From contig WACJ01000519.1 in assembly GCA_008973525.1 (NCBI GenBank), positions 248,001 through 312,000 of the forward strand: a stretch of 64,000 bases of DNA, read 5' to 3'. The first letter of the stretch is position 1; every line of letters begins with the position of its first letter. The position numbers and the translations under genes were made by a program. The notes under the pieces were generated by a model. The model had not been told where the DNA came from and ran no database searches. It worked only from the letters and a program-made list of their open reading frames with translations. Below are positions 33,249 through 45,063 of this stretch, piece after piece. Source of the DNA: Stenopsyche tienmushanensis. Lineage: Eukaryota > Arthropoda > Insecta > Trichoptera > Stenopsychidae.

Positions 33249-35045
33249 CTTTGTTTTATATATAAGCATGATTATATTGTATTTTGACAAAATCATAATG
33301 AATCAGCATGAATTTCGATACAATATGACAAATTTATTTAGCTTACTTATACCTCACACTGTCCGGATTTATGCTCTTTTGATTGTTTGTATGAAATCAA
33401 CATGGTTATTATTTTAAAATATATTCCCACAAATGACATTTACATGGATTTAAAAATATATTTAGTGTATTTACGCTAATTTTATTCAGTCTTGTCTATA
33501 AAACGTCGGCAGCTCTCCAGCATAAGTTGAGCGTTGGCGCAGGCTCGATTAGCGCCATTATGAAGCCGCACTAAATGTATTAGAAAATACGATGAACTTA
33601 CGTATTTGAGAAGACGTTTTTAATACAAATGTTTACATGAATGCCCCCACATTGCTATTTTTGTTTGTGTATCTTTGAGTTGTAAATTCTCTCGAATGCC
33701 ATTTTAAAACACCATATTTGGATGGATCTGTATATTCAAAAGCCTCAATTTGAATCTCTCTGTTGGTTAAGTTGATAGAACTCCTTTCGCTCAAAAGTAT
33801 CAAATCGGATCAGCGATGCTTTGCAAAATCGTTGACCCGAAACAGTCTTCAACGAATGCAATTCGAACCCGGAATTCTTCAAATCTATGAATTTTTAATT
33901 CGATATTGAATTTATAATGTTGCTTAGAATGTTTGATAAATTCTTGCAAATTTATTTGCATGTGATTTGTGTTTTACTCCAGCAATGCCTTAATGAGGTG
34001 GTATGGATATCAAATTTAATCTGATTAAATAATTCCTGCATTATTAAAAGTCTAGAATTTTCAATCTGTTATGGCATATTTTAGCTGGAGTCCATTTACA
34101 GAAATAGCCATGTGAACAATTCCATTTTTTTTTCTTCGGTGTTGGCTGAAGCACGACAAGCTTCTCACTTTCGTATGAATTTAAAAGCTCGCCAGGAATA
34201 AATAGGTGGAAATAAATCTACAAATGTAGCAATTCCATAAAGTGTTAAGGCAGTGACCTATTTTCCTATTTTATTTTGAACGGTGTTGGCATTTGCCTTT
34301 GTGAAACTCTGAAGCACTTGCGTGCTTTTCATCGCCGGCATTTTCCAGCGGCGCTGCGTTTGCTTCACACGTCGTGTGTGTGATTCGCGTACACGGCGAT
34401 TTTGTGATTTATAATTACGTTTGATAACAAAATTGCTCCTCAACTCTGCGAATGGCCGCTATTTGTTATGAATAATCGCTATTTTATTTTAATCAGCATG
34501 CTATTTAATGCGACTGGTAGTTTTTTCAGCGTCTGAAAAATATTTTCAGCGTGGCTTGAAATTCTTTTATCGACGTCGTCACATTTTTGTAGATTTGAAT
34601 CTTCTATAATATAATATTCAACGTACAAGAGTGCTTTTTCTGAATCACTGGAATTCGCTCGCAAATACGCGATCATCCTACAATACAGGTTTAAAATAGC
34701 CAATACTACTCACAACAAATAGACGATGTGTTTTCTCTGGAAAGTATCATAGGTAACTTCCCCCCCCCCCCCATTTTATCATTGAGACTACACGCTAGTT
34801 GAGCTATATTTTGGTATTTTATTGCAAAATTAAATTCAAATAAAATAATCAACATGGTTCAGAATTTAAATTTGCTTTGTCGTTATTTTTAAGTTTTTTT
34901 TAATCATTCATTAATCATTAATTATTCGGAATCAAATTTTACGCATCGAAGCTATGAGGTTTAATCGGGAGGTCATGGACATGTACGATGAGGCATCATC
35001 ACCTCATCCACGCTGATTTCGCAATTTATGAACGTAAAATTGGAG
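33249..35045. other. no gene; includes a C13 tract
   Basis: C13 at 34760-34772. Short minus-strand frames at 34258-34443 and 34479-34703 are unrecognised. Confidence 0.4.
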
Positions 35046-35612
35046 TTAACCCCTTAAGTGGATATGACGTATATATCCGTCAAGACCAAAGTTCTCACAA
35101 AGTGGGTATGACGGATATATCCGCATTGTGAAAGTTAAGCAAACCTCAATAAAAAATGACGGATATGCCCGATTACAGTGTTGTATGCTTTAGATGTAAG
35201 AATCTCTCGGAAACTGATTTGTTCGAACTTGATGATATACTATTTTCGTATACTAGATATGACGTACGTATCTGCTAGCGGTGAAAAGATCGTGTCACTA
35301 CGGATGACACTTTTAACAGTGAAACATAACGTTGAAGGGTTTAAACCATCGCTAAAACACACAATTGTTATTGTTTTGAATCTATGACATTGATTGTTGA
35401 TAGTCGCGCTATCTGCCTCATTTCAATTCTCAGAGAAGTTTGAGAATTTTTGAGCCGCATAAGTTTGTTTTCGTTTTGTTGAGTTTCGTCGATGTAAGAT
35501 AAGATTTGAAGCGTCCACGAAGACGGTATTCATAGATTTATCTGGCGCAAAAAGCAAGTTCTATCTGCTGACGCATGACGGGATTTGACGGCTGTGTACG
35601 TCAAAGTGTTAA
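35046..35612. mobile_element. TTAA-flanked element, family 3 (567 bp)
   Basis: TTAACCCCTTAAGTGGATAT opens the unit and ...CAAAGTGTTAA closes it. Near the left end TATGACG.ATATATCCGTCA-type motifs repeat (35068-35088, 35107-35127, 35157-35170). The CCCC end next to TTAA suggests piggyBac-type mobility; the right end reads inward CACTTTGACG, so end symmetry is weak. Confidence 0.4.
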
Positions 35613-35639
35613 GTAACGTAAGCCGCTAGCTCTTTTTAG

Positions 35640-35722
35640 ATTGTCTTTTGGATTTTGGAGTGTAGTGACACATCCATGTTTCATCCCCCATCACGATAGA
35701 GTCTAGAAAAGTTTTTCAATTT
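35640..35722 (-). pseudogene. mariner M1 fragment
   Basis: Minus-strand match to the M1 catalytic-block region at 355-430, 49950-50020 and 62857-62942 (TGTAGTGACACATCCA ... ATCACGATAGA on the plus strand). About 80 bp. Confidence 0.55.
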
Positions 35723-36393
35723 ATAGTTCTTCTATATGCTTATCCCTGATTAATATATTCCATTCACGTTTAATCTACCTGATCTAATTCTATCCACATA
35801 AGCCCTGTCTCGTTATTTAATAGCCAAAGATTTACTCTTAATTTGAAACAATTTTTATATTATAACTTAATAGCAAAACAATAGACATTAAAGACAGATG
35901 CTTTTATAATCATCGCAGCGTCGGTATGGTATGAATTTTAGAAATAATTACATATGGATCCGTACGTTATGCTAATTACAATACTTAAGCCGCTCACGCT
36001 TAAGACAATCATTGTAATAATTACTTAACATTTTGTGCTGATTGCATACTATATAATAAAGCAGCTACAAAAAAGAGCATATTTCACATTTGCCTTTAAT
36101 TTATGATAGAATGGGAACGCTAGAATCATAATAGACCCACGCGATTAATTATATAATTCTAGCGTGAGCATTCATGCCTGGAATAATATGAAAGGAAATT
36201 CAATAACGGAAATCTTGAAATGATAATTTTTCTGACACGGGTCGTTATTTATGTCGTTGGGACCGCCAGATTCGTTCCTGGTGTATAATTTTTGTGTAAA
36301 CAAAAAAGCACCATTGATCTTGTGGCTGAATTTCTGATTATACGTTTATCAGTATAAAAATAATAAGCATAGTTGGATTCATGAGCTAAACCT
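35723..36393. other. no recognisable feature
   Basis: AT-rich and without open frames. Confidence 0.4.
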
Positions 36394-36616
36394 TTAACCC
36401 GTTGATAAGTGAGATATAACATAGATTAAACATAGATGCTATACTCGTATGTCCACCAAATTCATTTTTCTCCCAGGACCACGCAGCGTTATTCAATATT
36501 GTATATCGATAAATGAACCCTAACACTTTTGATAGCACACAATATTCGTTCATTTCTTCGATCGATACATTTGGGCTGTCATTCGCAGCGTCTGCGGGAT
36601 TCCTCGCACGGGTTAG
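36394..36616 (+). mobile_element. TTAA-type MITE, subfamily B
   Basis: TTAACCCGTTGATAAGTGAG at the left; CGGGTTAG (TTAA mutated to TTAG) at the right. Shared blocks are ACATAGATGCTATACTCGTA, CCAGGACCACGCAGCG and GATAGCACACAATATTCG. The length is close to that of the short copy at 45064. Confidence 0.65.
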
Positions 36617-37491
36617 CACGTACGATCAATACTCCATGTTCAAATGTCGCCAATTGATTACATGTTAATTGAAATTTAATGTAATTGATCGAATACTAGA
36701 CTGAGACCCTATTCTTAATATTTGTCTGTTGTTTGAACGACAGCTGCCTTGTGCTATTGCACTTTCTTGTACAAACACTTTAATCTAAATGCATAAGATA
36801 ACTTTTATAAATAAATTTGCAAGAAGTGCAAATAAAGTGGTTGCCCTCAATTTATCTACTTGGTCATAATTTTGTTTTCAACAGGGAAAAAATAGTTCTA
36901 AAAATTAATTCAGAACATTTCCATGTGAAAGTCACATTATGTCTAATTGGAAATAAGATGTGAATATTCAGCTTCCACATCCATCTTCTAGTTTGGGCTG
37001 TAATTGTGGGTAGCTTCTAATCTTCCCACTTTGAATAAATACCATGTTAAGGATGTCAATTCTATCAGTCTTCAACACAAGAAGAGAATATGTAGACATG
37101 GACAAGACTATTGGTGTGAATTAAAATTAGTTGTTTTCATTTTATTCTTCTTGTCAAAATCATCAATAATATTAGAATTATCGCGTTTTGATTAATTTTT
37201 ATTCTTCATGCGTTCCCACGGAAACACTAATGATAAACGATGCGCAAAGATTTTATTTATATCATTTGGCATTTTCCGTCAGTTTCTCATTGTTTCTATG
37301 CCTCTGAATGTAGAAAATAATTGCATAAACCGTTCATACATAATAATCATAATGCAATGAATTATTGCGCATACAGAATTTATTGTTTTGGGTCAAAATA
37401 TTATATAATTCGAAATTAATCAAAATAGTCAAACTGTTATACTTCCAACCCCCTAAACTTTAATTTTAAAAAATATATGGGTTTATTAAAT
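36617..37491. other. no recognisable feature
   Basis: AT-rich; one 63-codon frame (37004-37195) without a motif. Confidence 0.4.
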
Positions 37492-37550
37492 TAACCCTTA
37501 GAGTGCTAAAATACGATATATCGTCGCTCAAATTGCTCAAATATTAAAAG
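37492..37550 (+). repeat. piggyBac-type terminus, family 2
   Basis: AATTAACCCTTAGAGTGC followed by ACGATATATCGTCG resembles the right end of the element at 17497-18094 and the sequence at 53036. No second end was found. Confidence 0.4.
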
Positions 37551-37559
37551 TTTTTGTGC

Positions 37560-38165
37560 GTCAGGGTATCAGTGTTTAACATTGTGGTGCATCTTAAAAA
37601 CACGCTAGAGTAGGGACCATAGCCAACAAACTTCTGCTCATCCAAAAAAAAAATTGTAGGGCAAATTGATTTGAACATCACAAAAAGGGAAACTCTAACA
37701 GGTAGTTGATCGGTTCCACTTTTCACTATTCTTTCCCTTCTGGGTGGGTGACTCCATGATGTCCACCCATAAAACCCCAGAGGAAGGGTAGATAATTCAA
37801 CGCTAGTGGGCAGCGGTTGAACCACTGAGGTAATAATGTGGCGTAAATGTGCGCTAAAGCAACCTCGTCGGTTTACTCATCAAAACACTGCTGGGGTAGC
37901 CCAGCTAACATGAGTTGGGTATGCAGCTCACCCTGTGCTGCGTATCCATAAAGAGGTATGTGGAACTGCTAATTACAGAAGCTGTTGGAGTCTATGTCAA
38001 AGGCATCGCCACTATCCTCAACAGCCCAGTGCATGCAGGAGAACTTAGGGTGCACGTAGTCTGAAGCTGATCTCCTTGCGGAAGAAGACACTCTCTGTGT
38101 AGTTAGTCCGGGGAACCCCGGAACAGACTGCCCAACAGCGCTAGTAGTCATCCACGCTCGTCAGT
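37560..38165 (-). repeat. repeat G joined to GC-rich repeat X, copy D
   Basis: On the minus strand, X runs from about 38165 to 37740 (GCATACCCAACTCATGTTAG, GGGGTTTTATGGGTGGACAT) and leads into G (GAGTTTCCCTTTTTGTGATG, AATTTGCCCTAC). This copy shows that X and G can be parts of one longer family. It also preserves the target of the 43.5-kb retroposon without the insert (37753-37770). Confidence 0.65.
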
Positions 38166-38214
38166 CACTGTCTGTCATCTGTCTATTGTTCTTCTCCTTT
38201 GTTAGGCACCGCTT

Positions 38215-38422
38215 CAGATGTCGCTTAGTTCAGATTACTAGAAGTCCCAATTCCTCACAGGACACGGACAATTTATGACTTCGATACATAGGTTTAAGGT
38301 TTTCCACAATCTCGGAATGACCGTGCGGGGATTCATTCATGGACGCAGACCATGTTCTGTGAACATGTCAAGCAAGGTGTTTATTCGATGTGTCAGCGAT
38401 CTGAAAGGCGGACCGGTTGCTT
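38215..38422 (+). pseudogene. non-LTR ORF2 C-terminal fragment
   Basis: The plus strand reads SQFLTGHGQFMTSIHRF (38246-38296), a C-terminal block of R1/LOA-type ORF2, and after about 80 bp VFIRCVSDLKGGPV (38378-38419), the shared tail. The same order (SQFLTGHGRLESHLL, then the tail) occurs at 58.5-58.7 kb on the minus strand. Confidence 0.65.
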
Positions 38423-39507
38423 TTTTATTTACTTTTCACAAATTTACCTTGCTCCCACTTTTCATAGAAACTAAGATGTTTCACTTTTACCGAGCGAAAT
38501 TCGTATGCCATGGAAGATAAAAGTTTGCACAACTCTGATCTAGAATATTTCAGACACGTTTTTGAGGAGCCAAATTCAGTCATCGAATTTAAATCGGCCG
38601 TACAATGACGTATTGAAAACCTGCTTTTTAGCAATGAACGTGTTAATCCAGTGCTGTCGATTTTGAATTACGCAGGCGGTGACTGAACGTCACTGCTGCA
38701 TAATTGTCCATAACTGGTCATTTATTTTTAAGCGAAACAGGTATGCATGACATAAGAATTGACAGGAGCACACATCACCAGCGGCTCGTGCAGACATTCA
38801 AATTCAAATGGACTAATTGAATCGTCTTCGGCGTGGACTTCTTCGGCTGCACGCGAACTTCGGGACGAGGAAGATTGGAGTTGATTTATTATTTCCGCAG
38901 CTCGTCGGAAAGCAGCAGCACAACTCTTCGGCACATATGTTATGTCTGAATTGGCCGATATTTCTGCGTCGTTTTCCCAGAGCTGGTCTCGTTCACCTTG
39001 CATCGTCATCGTATTGCCTGCCAGCGATCTTCATTTATTTTACAGTTAGCTGATTACCTGTCATAACTGTATGAACCGTGCACGACTCGATGTGAACAAC
39101 ATCCAAACAAAGACCCGAAGAACGACTCATGTGCGAACTTCTCTGGACAATCGGATTTTTTTGTTGAACGAGAACGCGACGTAGTTCTCACCGTTCACTG
39201 CATTGTGTGTGTTTTTCGCTAATTACGGTGTAAAACGGACCTTAATCTGCCTTGATCTATTTTTTCCCTGCGAAGAAACGCACTGAATTCATAACTGTCA
39301 ACCGCTTTTATGATAATGATTTGCAAAAAATGTGAATAAAATCATATTTTTCCCACGTGCAGAATCATCAGAACAAGTGTTACCGATCTGCTGATAACAG
39401 CGCGCTAATCTTTGGTTAAGCGTCAGCTTATTGCATTGTTTATAATAGGGCTTCTTAGAATATCACCACAACGAGTGAGAGAAATGAGATCGGACAGCAG
39501 GGTCTTA
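38423..39507. other. no confident gene; acidic open frame on minus strand
   Basis: A 93-codon minus-strand frame at 38728-39009 (Ser/Glu-rich in the middle, EIINQLQSSSSRSSRAAEE) is not recognised and could be a host exon or chance. Confidence 0.3.
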
Positions 39508-40215
39508 TGACAGACTCTGGTAGTATTTGCTCTCTTTAAGACATCCAGTCCATGTCCTGCGCTGCCGTACGGTCTGACCCGAGTGCTCCCAGATTAGCCA
39601 CACAGAGTGTTGTCCATCTGTCTTTTGATCCCCGGGAGCACTACGTGGAAAACTTCCAAGCACCCACCCCTTTCACTCCATGCCTCCCAGGAAAGGCGAA
39701 GTTCCACGAGAAAGACCAGCTTCAGACTATGTGCACCCGAAGGTGCAATAGAAGAAAAGGAATAAATAAGATAAACTGAATATCAAAGGAAGTACTACAC
39801 GAGTACATCCTCATCTTGAAGGGGGCTGCAGCAGATGATGGACTGCAGAGGCTCCCTCTTCCCCATGGTGCTTGTATTGGTTTGGTCATTTGTAGTACCT
39901 AGGCACGGAGAAGAGTCACCATTCAAGAAACCGTAGCCGTTCTTGCCGTGTCGCTTTTTGTACAGAGTCCTCTTATTCCTTCTGCAATCAGCAGTTCCAA
40001 GTTCCTTTTTACGGTTGTGTAACACAGGGTAAGCCGCGCAACCATCTCATGTTAAGCAAACCAACGAGTCTGCTTTCGCCCACCTCTACTCCACATCATT
40101 ACCCCAGTGTATCGACTGTTACCCACGAACGTAAGGTTGCCCCCCTTCCCCTCCCCAGGGATTTTATATGTGGCCATCATAGAGTGAAGCACCCTTCCCA
40201 AAGAAGTGGAAATAT
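39508..40215 (+). repeat. GC-rich repeat X, copy A
   Basis: Blocks shared with copies B and C are TAGCCACACAGAGTG, ATGTGCACCCGAAGGTGCA (a perfect hairpin, TGCACC/GGTGCA, loop CGAA), GGGGCTGCAGCAGATGA-type sequence, TTTGTAGTACCTAGGCACGG and GTAACACAGGGTAAGC. The frames differ between copies, so a protein is unlikely. Empty counterpart of the retroposon site at 40166-40181. Confidence 0.65.
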
Positions 40216-40509
40216 GCACCATATAGGCAGTGTTTAGTCCTGATTTTCATGCTCTTTCTTGATGACCCAAAAGTCAAAGACAGACTTCATCTTCAATCAT
40301 TCATATCTTCAAAATATCTTGAATATTGTCATCTAAATCCAACCAAAATACAAGATAAATCATTTTGGTATACAATTTTTTTTAAATAACTTTGTGGCGC
40401 TGAGGAAATAATATCACTGCAATGTAAATCTATATGTGGACACGCAAAAAAGAAAAAAATGGAGAGTCTACCAGTAGTCTTGGCCGCTGACTAACCTATA
40501 ATTCATAGT
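40216..40509. other. no recognisable feature
   Basis: Short AT-rich spacer between repeat X and a possible LTR end. Confidence 0.4.
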
Positions 40510-40669
40510 TGTAACGTTTCTTCGAGTTAAACGATGATCTTAATTGATAAAAACAAGTGCTTTTTTTGTCACCACCTGACCATCTTCATCTTCTTGATTG
40601 GCTTTAACGACCTGAGACTTTCGTGTACAATTATCCGCTCTACGTAACACTGGTGTCAGAAGTGGCAAG
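40510..40669 (+). repeat. possible LTR end plus tRNA-Leu-type primer site
   Basis: TGTAACG (40510) to CGTAACA (40649) could be a short or truncated LTR. One base later, TGGTGTCAGAAGTGGCAAG (40651) matches the tRNA-Leu-type primer site used by many insect LTR elements and resembles the one at 6664. No gag, pol or second LTR follows in the window. Confidence 0.4.
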
Positions 40670-42712
40670 ACTCATTCTATACAAAATCAAAGCTAGGAGC
40701 AGTACAGTTGAGAATGATACAGAATTACAATCATGCATTTCATATGTCTATACTCCATTGCATATAATATTTATTGGGCGTTTTAAATTGTATTTGTATT
40801 TAATTAGCGCGTTAAATGGCGCTAACTATCCGCTATTGCATAATTTCTTATAGATTTAAAGCATTGCGTTGTAATGCTCATATGGAATGATGACACATTT
40901 GCGTTGTGAATCAGTTTCATGATTTATGAACAAATCATCTATCTGTGAAGAATATTTTTGATATGAATAATGCGTCTGAAAGATTTTTGTCCCCGACTAA
41001 CGTTAATATTATGCTGATGACAGTATTTGTTTTGGGTTCTTCCACGGTTATTTCGGGCCTTTCAGATGGTACTAACATAGCGTCAAGGTACTTAACATTT
41101 TCCACGAAATTTCATAAAGCGTTTTTTTTTTTCGCCGAAAATAAAAATAGCTATGCCTCATTGGGTCTTGTTTGGGGAAAATCCGACCCTAATAATCATT
41201 CCAAGAAATGGATTCATTATTTCGGGCGGGGTGAATTTCCATCGGACGTTTGTAATCGTCAAACGAGACCTAATTTTGCTTGTGCGTTGATCTAAGCCTT
41301 TATTATGTGACATTTTTTAAAGCTCTCGTGCCTTATTTTTCGTCCATTAAATAGGTCATGTGGAAAGCTGTTCAATGCGCATGCGCGGGTCTATTTTTCC
41401 GGACGCTCATATGCATAACTATAATTTATCCTGTCGATAGACGGAAGCATTGATCGATTTGACTCACTGATTGGTTCACATTCAAATGTAAAAAAAGGAA
41501 TGTATGTCTGTTTGTTTGTCGGTCTGTTGTTGAAACAATCCCAAGATATATTATTGGTTTTTTCGAGCTTTCGTTTCATTTACTCGTTGTTAGGTTGTTT
41601 GATAAGATTCAAAAAAATATTAATAACAAAAAATGTGTTTCCTGAACCGTGTCTCGATACGAACTGTTGTTGTTGAAAAAATCAAAATCTTATTATTTTT
41701 AATGCGGTTTTTTCGATTCAAAAGAGTGTTAGTAATAGTCCATATTGAAGGGGGATGCATAATTCATTATTAAACCCGGTTTAACCACATAAAAATTAAA
41801 AACCGATTAAACATCATGAAGAGTGGAAAATTTTGCATTTGAACGCCGATTAAACAAACACTTATTTTTAAAATATCCAAGGCTTAAAAATCACGAGAAC
41901 TGACAGTGCAAACTGTTTTACATTGCTAATGGCGTTGTAGATCAAAACACTATTCATATGCTTGCATATTGAAAAGTATATTTTATCGTGGAACATTTAA
42001 ATATCATTCAAGCTCCTGACATTTCTTCGTTTCGTCCACTTAAAATTTAATGCTAATTCTATGAAAATATAATAATAACATCAATGTTATATCGCACAAA
42101 GTCTGTTTGCAATATTTTTGATTAATTTCGACATCCCCAGGGGACTATAGGTCGTTTATATTTTGATCTTGAGGCAATAAAAAATTGATCTTCAAGAGCA
42201 TCTGATTCGTTTTTTCTCCATTTAATTGTCTGCGAAGATTAATTTATTCTGTCTAACAAAGTTAACTTAATGAATCATCTTATTGCTTTCAAGCTTCATT
42301 ACTAAGGGTTATCATCCCCTCAAGTAGTATATTAATTTTCGCTAACCGCTCACGTCGCGAAATAATTTAGCTTTATCCGAACCAGCGAGATTTCTAATTG
42401 TATTAATTAATAAGTAAACATTTTAAAATAATATTTCAATAATTCAAAACACTTTTAAAATCCACTAATGATTTAGAAATGCAATTCCTAAGTGTTACAT
42501 AGGTTTTCGCCTTAGACCAGGATAGCCCTTGGGAAAAAAGGAAGGACTATGTATACTTCAAAAAAGTGCTTTCAAGTAAAATACATATGGTCATATCTGT
42601 ATGCCTTCTGTCAAAAAGGCCATTCTTCGATACGTTCGCCCAGGTGGCTCGCTGGGGATAAGAGAGTTTATACCATAATAGTGATACTCAAGCCAGTTTC
42701 AGATCAATCTTA
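40670..42712. other. no confident gene
   Basis: The largest frame (40945-41295, 116 codons, plus) has a hydrophobic N-terminal third and no recognised motif. The rest is AT-rich. Confidence 0.35.
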
Positions 42713-42768
42713 GATGTCGTTCAAATGTACGCCACGACTTTGCTTGGTGGCACGTATTCTGGGAGGTA
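42713..42768 (-). pseudogene. mariner M3 C-terminal fragment
   Basis: The minus strand carries ACGTGCCACCAAGCAAAG then a GTGG / ACATTTGAACGACAT match to the M3 C terminus at 12770-12825. Confidence 0.5.
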
Positions 42769-42884
42769 AATATCATCCAGTCAATGTTGCTTGTTCAATA
42801 TTTTTGGCGAAATTTGGGTCAATTTCCAACTGCTTCAGAATTCAATAGGCGAACACGCGGCATTTCCTGCACTTCTGCATGGTC

Positions 42885-43640
42885 TAGTTCCTGGTTACCC
42901 CGGACTAGCCACACAGAGTGTCTTCCACTGATCTTTTGGTCCCACGAGAAAAGCTACGCGCAGAGCGTCCAAGCACCCGCCCCTTTTGCTTCGCGCCCTC
43001 CAGAGAGGTGAGGTTTCTGCAGGAGACCAGCTTCGAACTATGTGCACCCGAAGGTGCATATACTACTGCTGGTTCACTGCCACCACGAGTCCAACCTCAG
43101 TTTGAAGGAGGCTACAGCAGATGACAGAGTGCAGGGGCAACCCCTTCCCCATGTTACTCGTTCAGGCATTTGTAGTACCTAGCCACGGAGACGAGTCGCC
43201 GTTTGAACAGCCTAAAACCGTTTTCCCCTGTATGCCTAGGATGTTGAGGATAGTGGTGAGCCTTTACCACAGTCTCCACCAACTACTGTAATCGGCTGTT
43301 CCACACATCCCTTTATGGGTACGCAGCACAGGGTGACCTGCTTATCCAACTCTTGCTAGCTGGACTACCCCAGCTGCTTTTGATGACCAAACTGATAAGG
43401 CTACTTTCGTGCACGTTACCCATGGACGTAGAGTTGGCTCTCCCCTGGGGTTTTATGGGTGGGCATCTTTTTTTTTTTTTTTTTTTTTTTTCTGTGGGCG
43501 AGAAAATCTTCGCAAGACGCCCAGTGAAGCTGGGCAGTGTAGGATTCACGATTGTTCGGTCGTGCCTGCCCACTAAATGGGTGGGCATCTTGGAGTCTAA
43601 CACTCACCCGGAAGTGAGTCAGTTGGATTTTATACGGGTG
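42885..43640 (+). repeat. GC-rich repeat X, copy B (interrupted by a retroposon)
   Basis: It has the same block order as copy A, including the hairpin GTGCACCCGAAGGTGCA (43040-43056). The sequence GGGGTTTTATGGGTGGGCAT is split from TTGGAGTC by the insertion at 43469-43576. Confidence 0.7.
43469..43576 (-). mobile_element. short A-tailed retroposon of a structured RNA
   Basis: A 108-bp insert, T23 followed by 85 bp of body, is flanked by identical 14-bp direct repeats ATGGGTGGGCATCT (43455-43468, 43577-43590). The paralogous repeat X copies at 37.75, 40.17 and 22.67 kb lack it. Read as RNA (minus strand), the body has an outer stem GUGGGC/GCCCAC and three internal hairpins (CACGA/UCGUG, CCCAG/CUGGG, UCUU/AAGA). 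The parent RNA is not identified; it ends in CCACAG before the tail, so a fragment of an ACA-box RNA is one possibility. Confidence 0.75.
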
Positions 43641-43921
43641 CAAACCCAAGTCCTGATGCAAAATTTTCCAAACGTCGCAGAATGGGCAAGTTATTATGAA
43701 CGACGAGAAATTGCCCGCTTCTGGTATTCCCGTACACTCTCACGCACAGCAGTGATATTTTCAACAGACCTTGCATTTTCGGTGACAAGTGTTTTCAAAT
43801 TTATCGAACCGATTGACTCTGAATTTGGCCACCAAACATCGAATATTCAACTTAGGCGGGACGGTTGTGGCAAGAATAAATATTACTTAATGTGCTGAAC
43901 GTCTCGCGAACTGGGGTACAG
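43641..43921. other. no recognisable feature
   Basis: The long plus-strand frame here (starting upstream at 43353) runs through the poly-T tract and repeat X and is not a gene. Confidence 0.4.
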
Positions 43922-44285
43922 ATTATTAAATCATCATAAACGTAGATGCTAAATTCATATGTCCCCCCACTTATCGTCCGTACAAATCCACTTATCTGTC
44001 CGGACCGTCGCAGTGTGTATGAAGCTTGTACATAAATAAAATAACACTGTCGATAGCACAAAATATCCGGTCATTTCTTCAAATAAACATAAACAATACA
44101 CTTTAAATCGATTTCACATATCATTGATAGTCGATAAATTTGGGTTAACGATCTATACAATGGTGCGGTATACGCAGGATACTCTCTCCGTCTTTGTTTC
44201 TCTCCAAACTCAACGTGTAATAATGCATTCTATGAATCACAAGAATTCGGACACAACATTGTGTATTACCTCTTTGAGGTGATAC
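43922..44285 (+). mobile_element. TTAA-type MITE, degraded ends
   Basis: ATTAAATCATCATAAACGTA, GACCGTCGCAGTGTGTATGA, CACTGTCGATAGCACA, TCGATAAATTTGGGTTAACG and ATTCGGACACAACATTGTG follow the order of the full copy at 3480. Both CCCTTT termini are lost. Confidence 0.7.
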
Positions 44286-45063
44286 AATCGTTACAAATGT
44301 ATGATATATTCAATGGATGAGAATAGGTCAGAATATATTTGAATGGATTTAACTCAAAGATGCCTTTGTCCTGCAGCAGATTTCCTTGGACCGATGACGA
44401 TGGAATAAGAATGATTTGTATGATACATGTGATTGATATACAAAGTGTAGAACATATCATCTTCTCCTCCAAGGATAATGGCTACTTTGAATGCTGACGG
44501 CTCTTCGTAACGTCTTCGATTCAAGAAGGTCCTCTTTTCTCATATCCAAGAATAAAATTATCATTTATCAATATTCAGCTGCATTGTTATTCGAAACGTG
44601 TCGATCTCGTCTGAGAAATTTTCATTCAGGATCACACCGCCTTCCGGATGCTTTTTGTCTTCATTATGATGGAGGCTGGTAAAAAAATGGCAATGGCAAA
44701 AAATTGTTTGCTAATCCAATTTCCTCATCGCCATTTTTTCGGTGTTCGAACGGCTTGCATTGATGTTTCTTTTGGGCAGCAAGAAATCCGACCCTTCGGC
44801 GCTGATGAATGAATGGAACTCCTTTTTTTCGTTTTGTTTGACCTTTTTCGTAGAAGGACCGAGGAAAAAATTGAATTGAAACCGAATTATTTCATCATAT
44901 GAAGACTCACTGAATTTGCATGGATCTTGTGCAATAAATTTGGAAATAAAGTCTTTAGTGTGCATTGAAAAAAATTGTTGAATTTGAATATGCGCACGCG
45001 CCAAAGATAGTATAGGTAACCACGGTTGTGCGTACTGTGACACATATGTTGTTTCATTGACCA
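44286..45063. other. no confident gene; 117-codon minus-strand frame
   Basis: A minus-strand frame (45064-44711) begins at the border of the neighbouring MITE and contains no known motif. Its Lys-rich C-terminal half is ordinary for AT-rich DNA. Treat as unproven. Confidence 0.3.

Noticed and set aside
43353..43898. 181-codon plus-strand frame
   Set aside because: It runs through repeat X, a poly-T tract (a phenylalanine run) and the retroposon, so it is chance.
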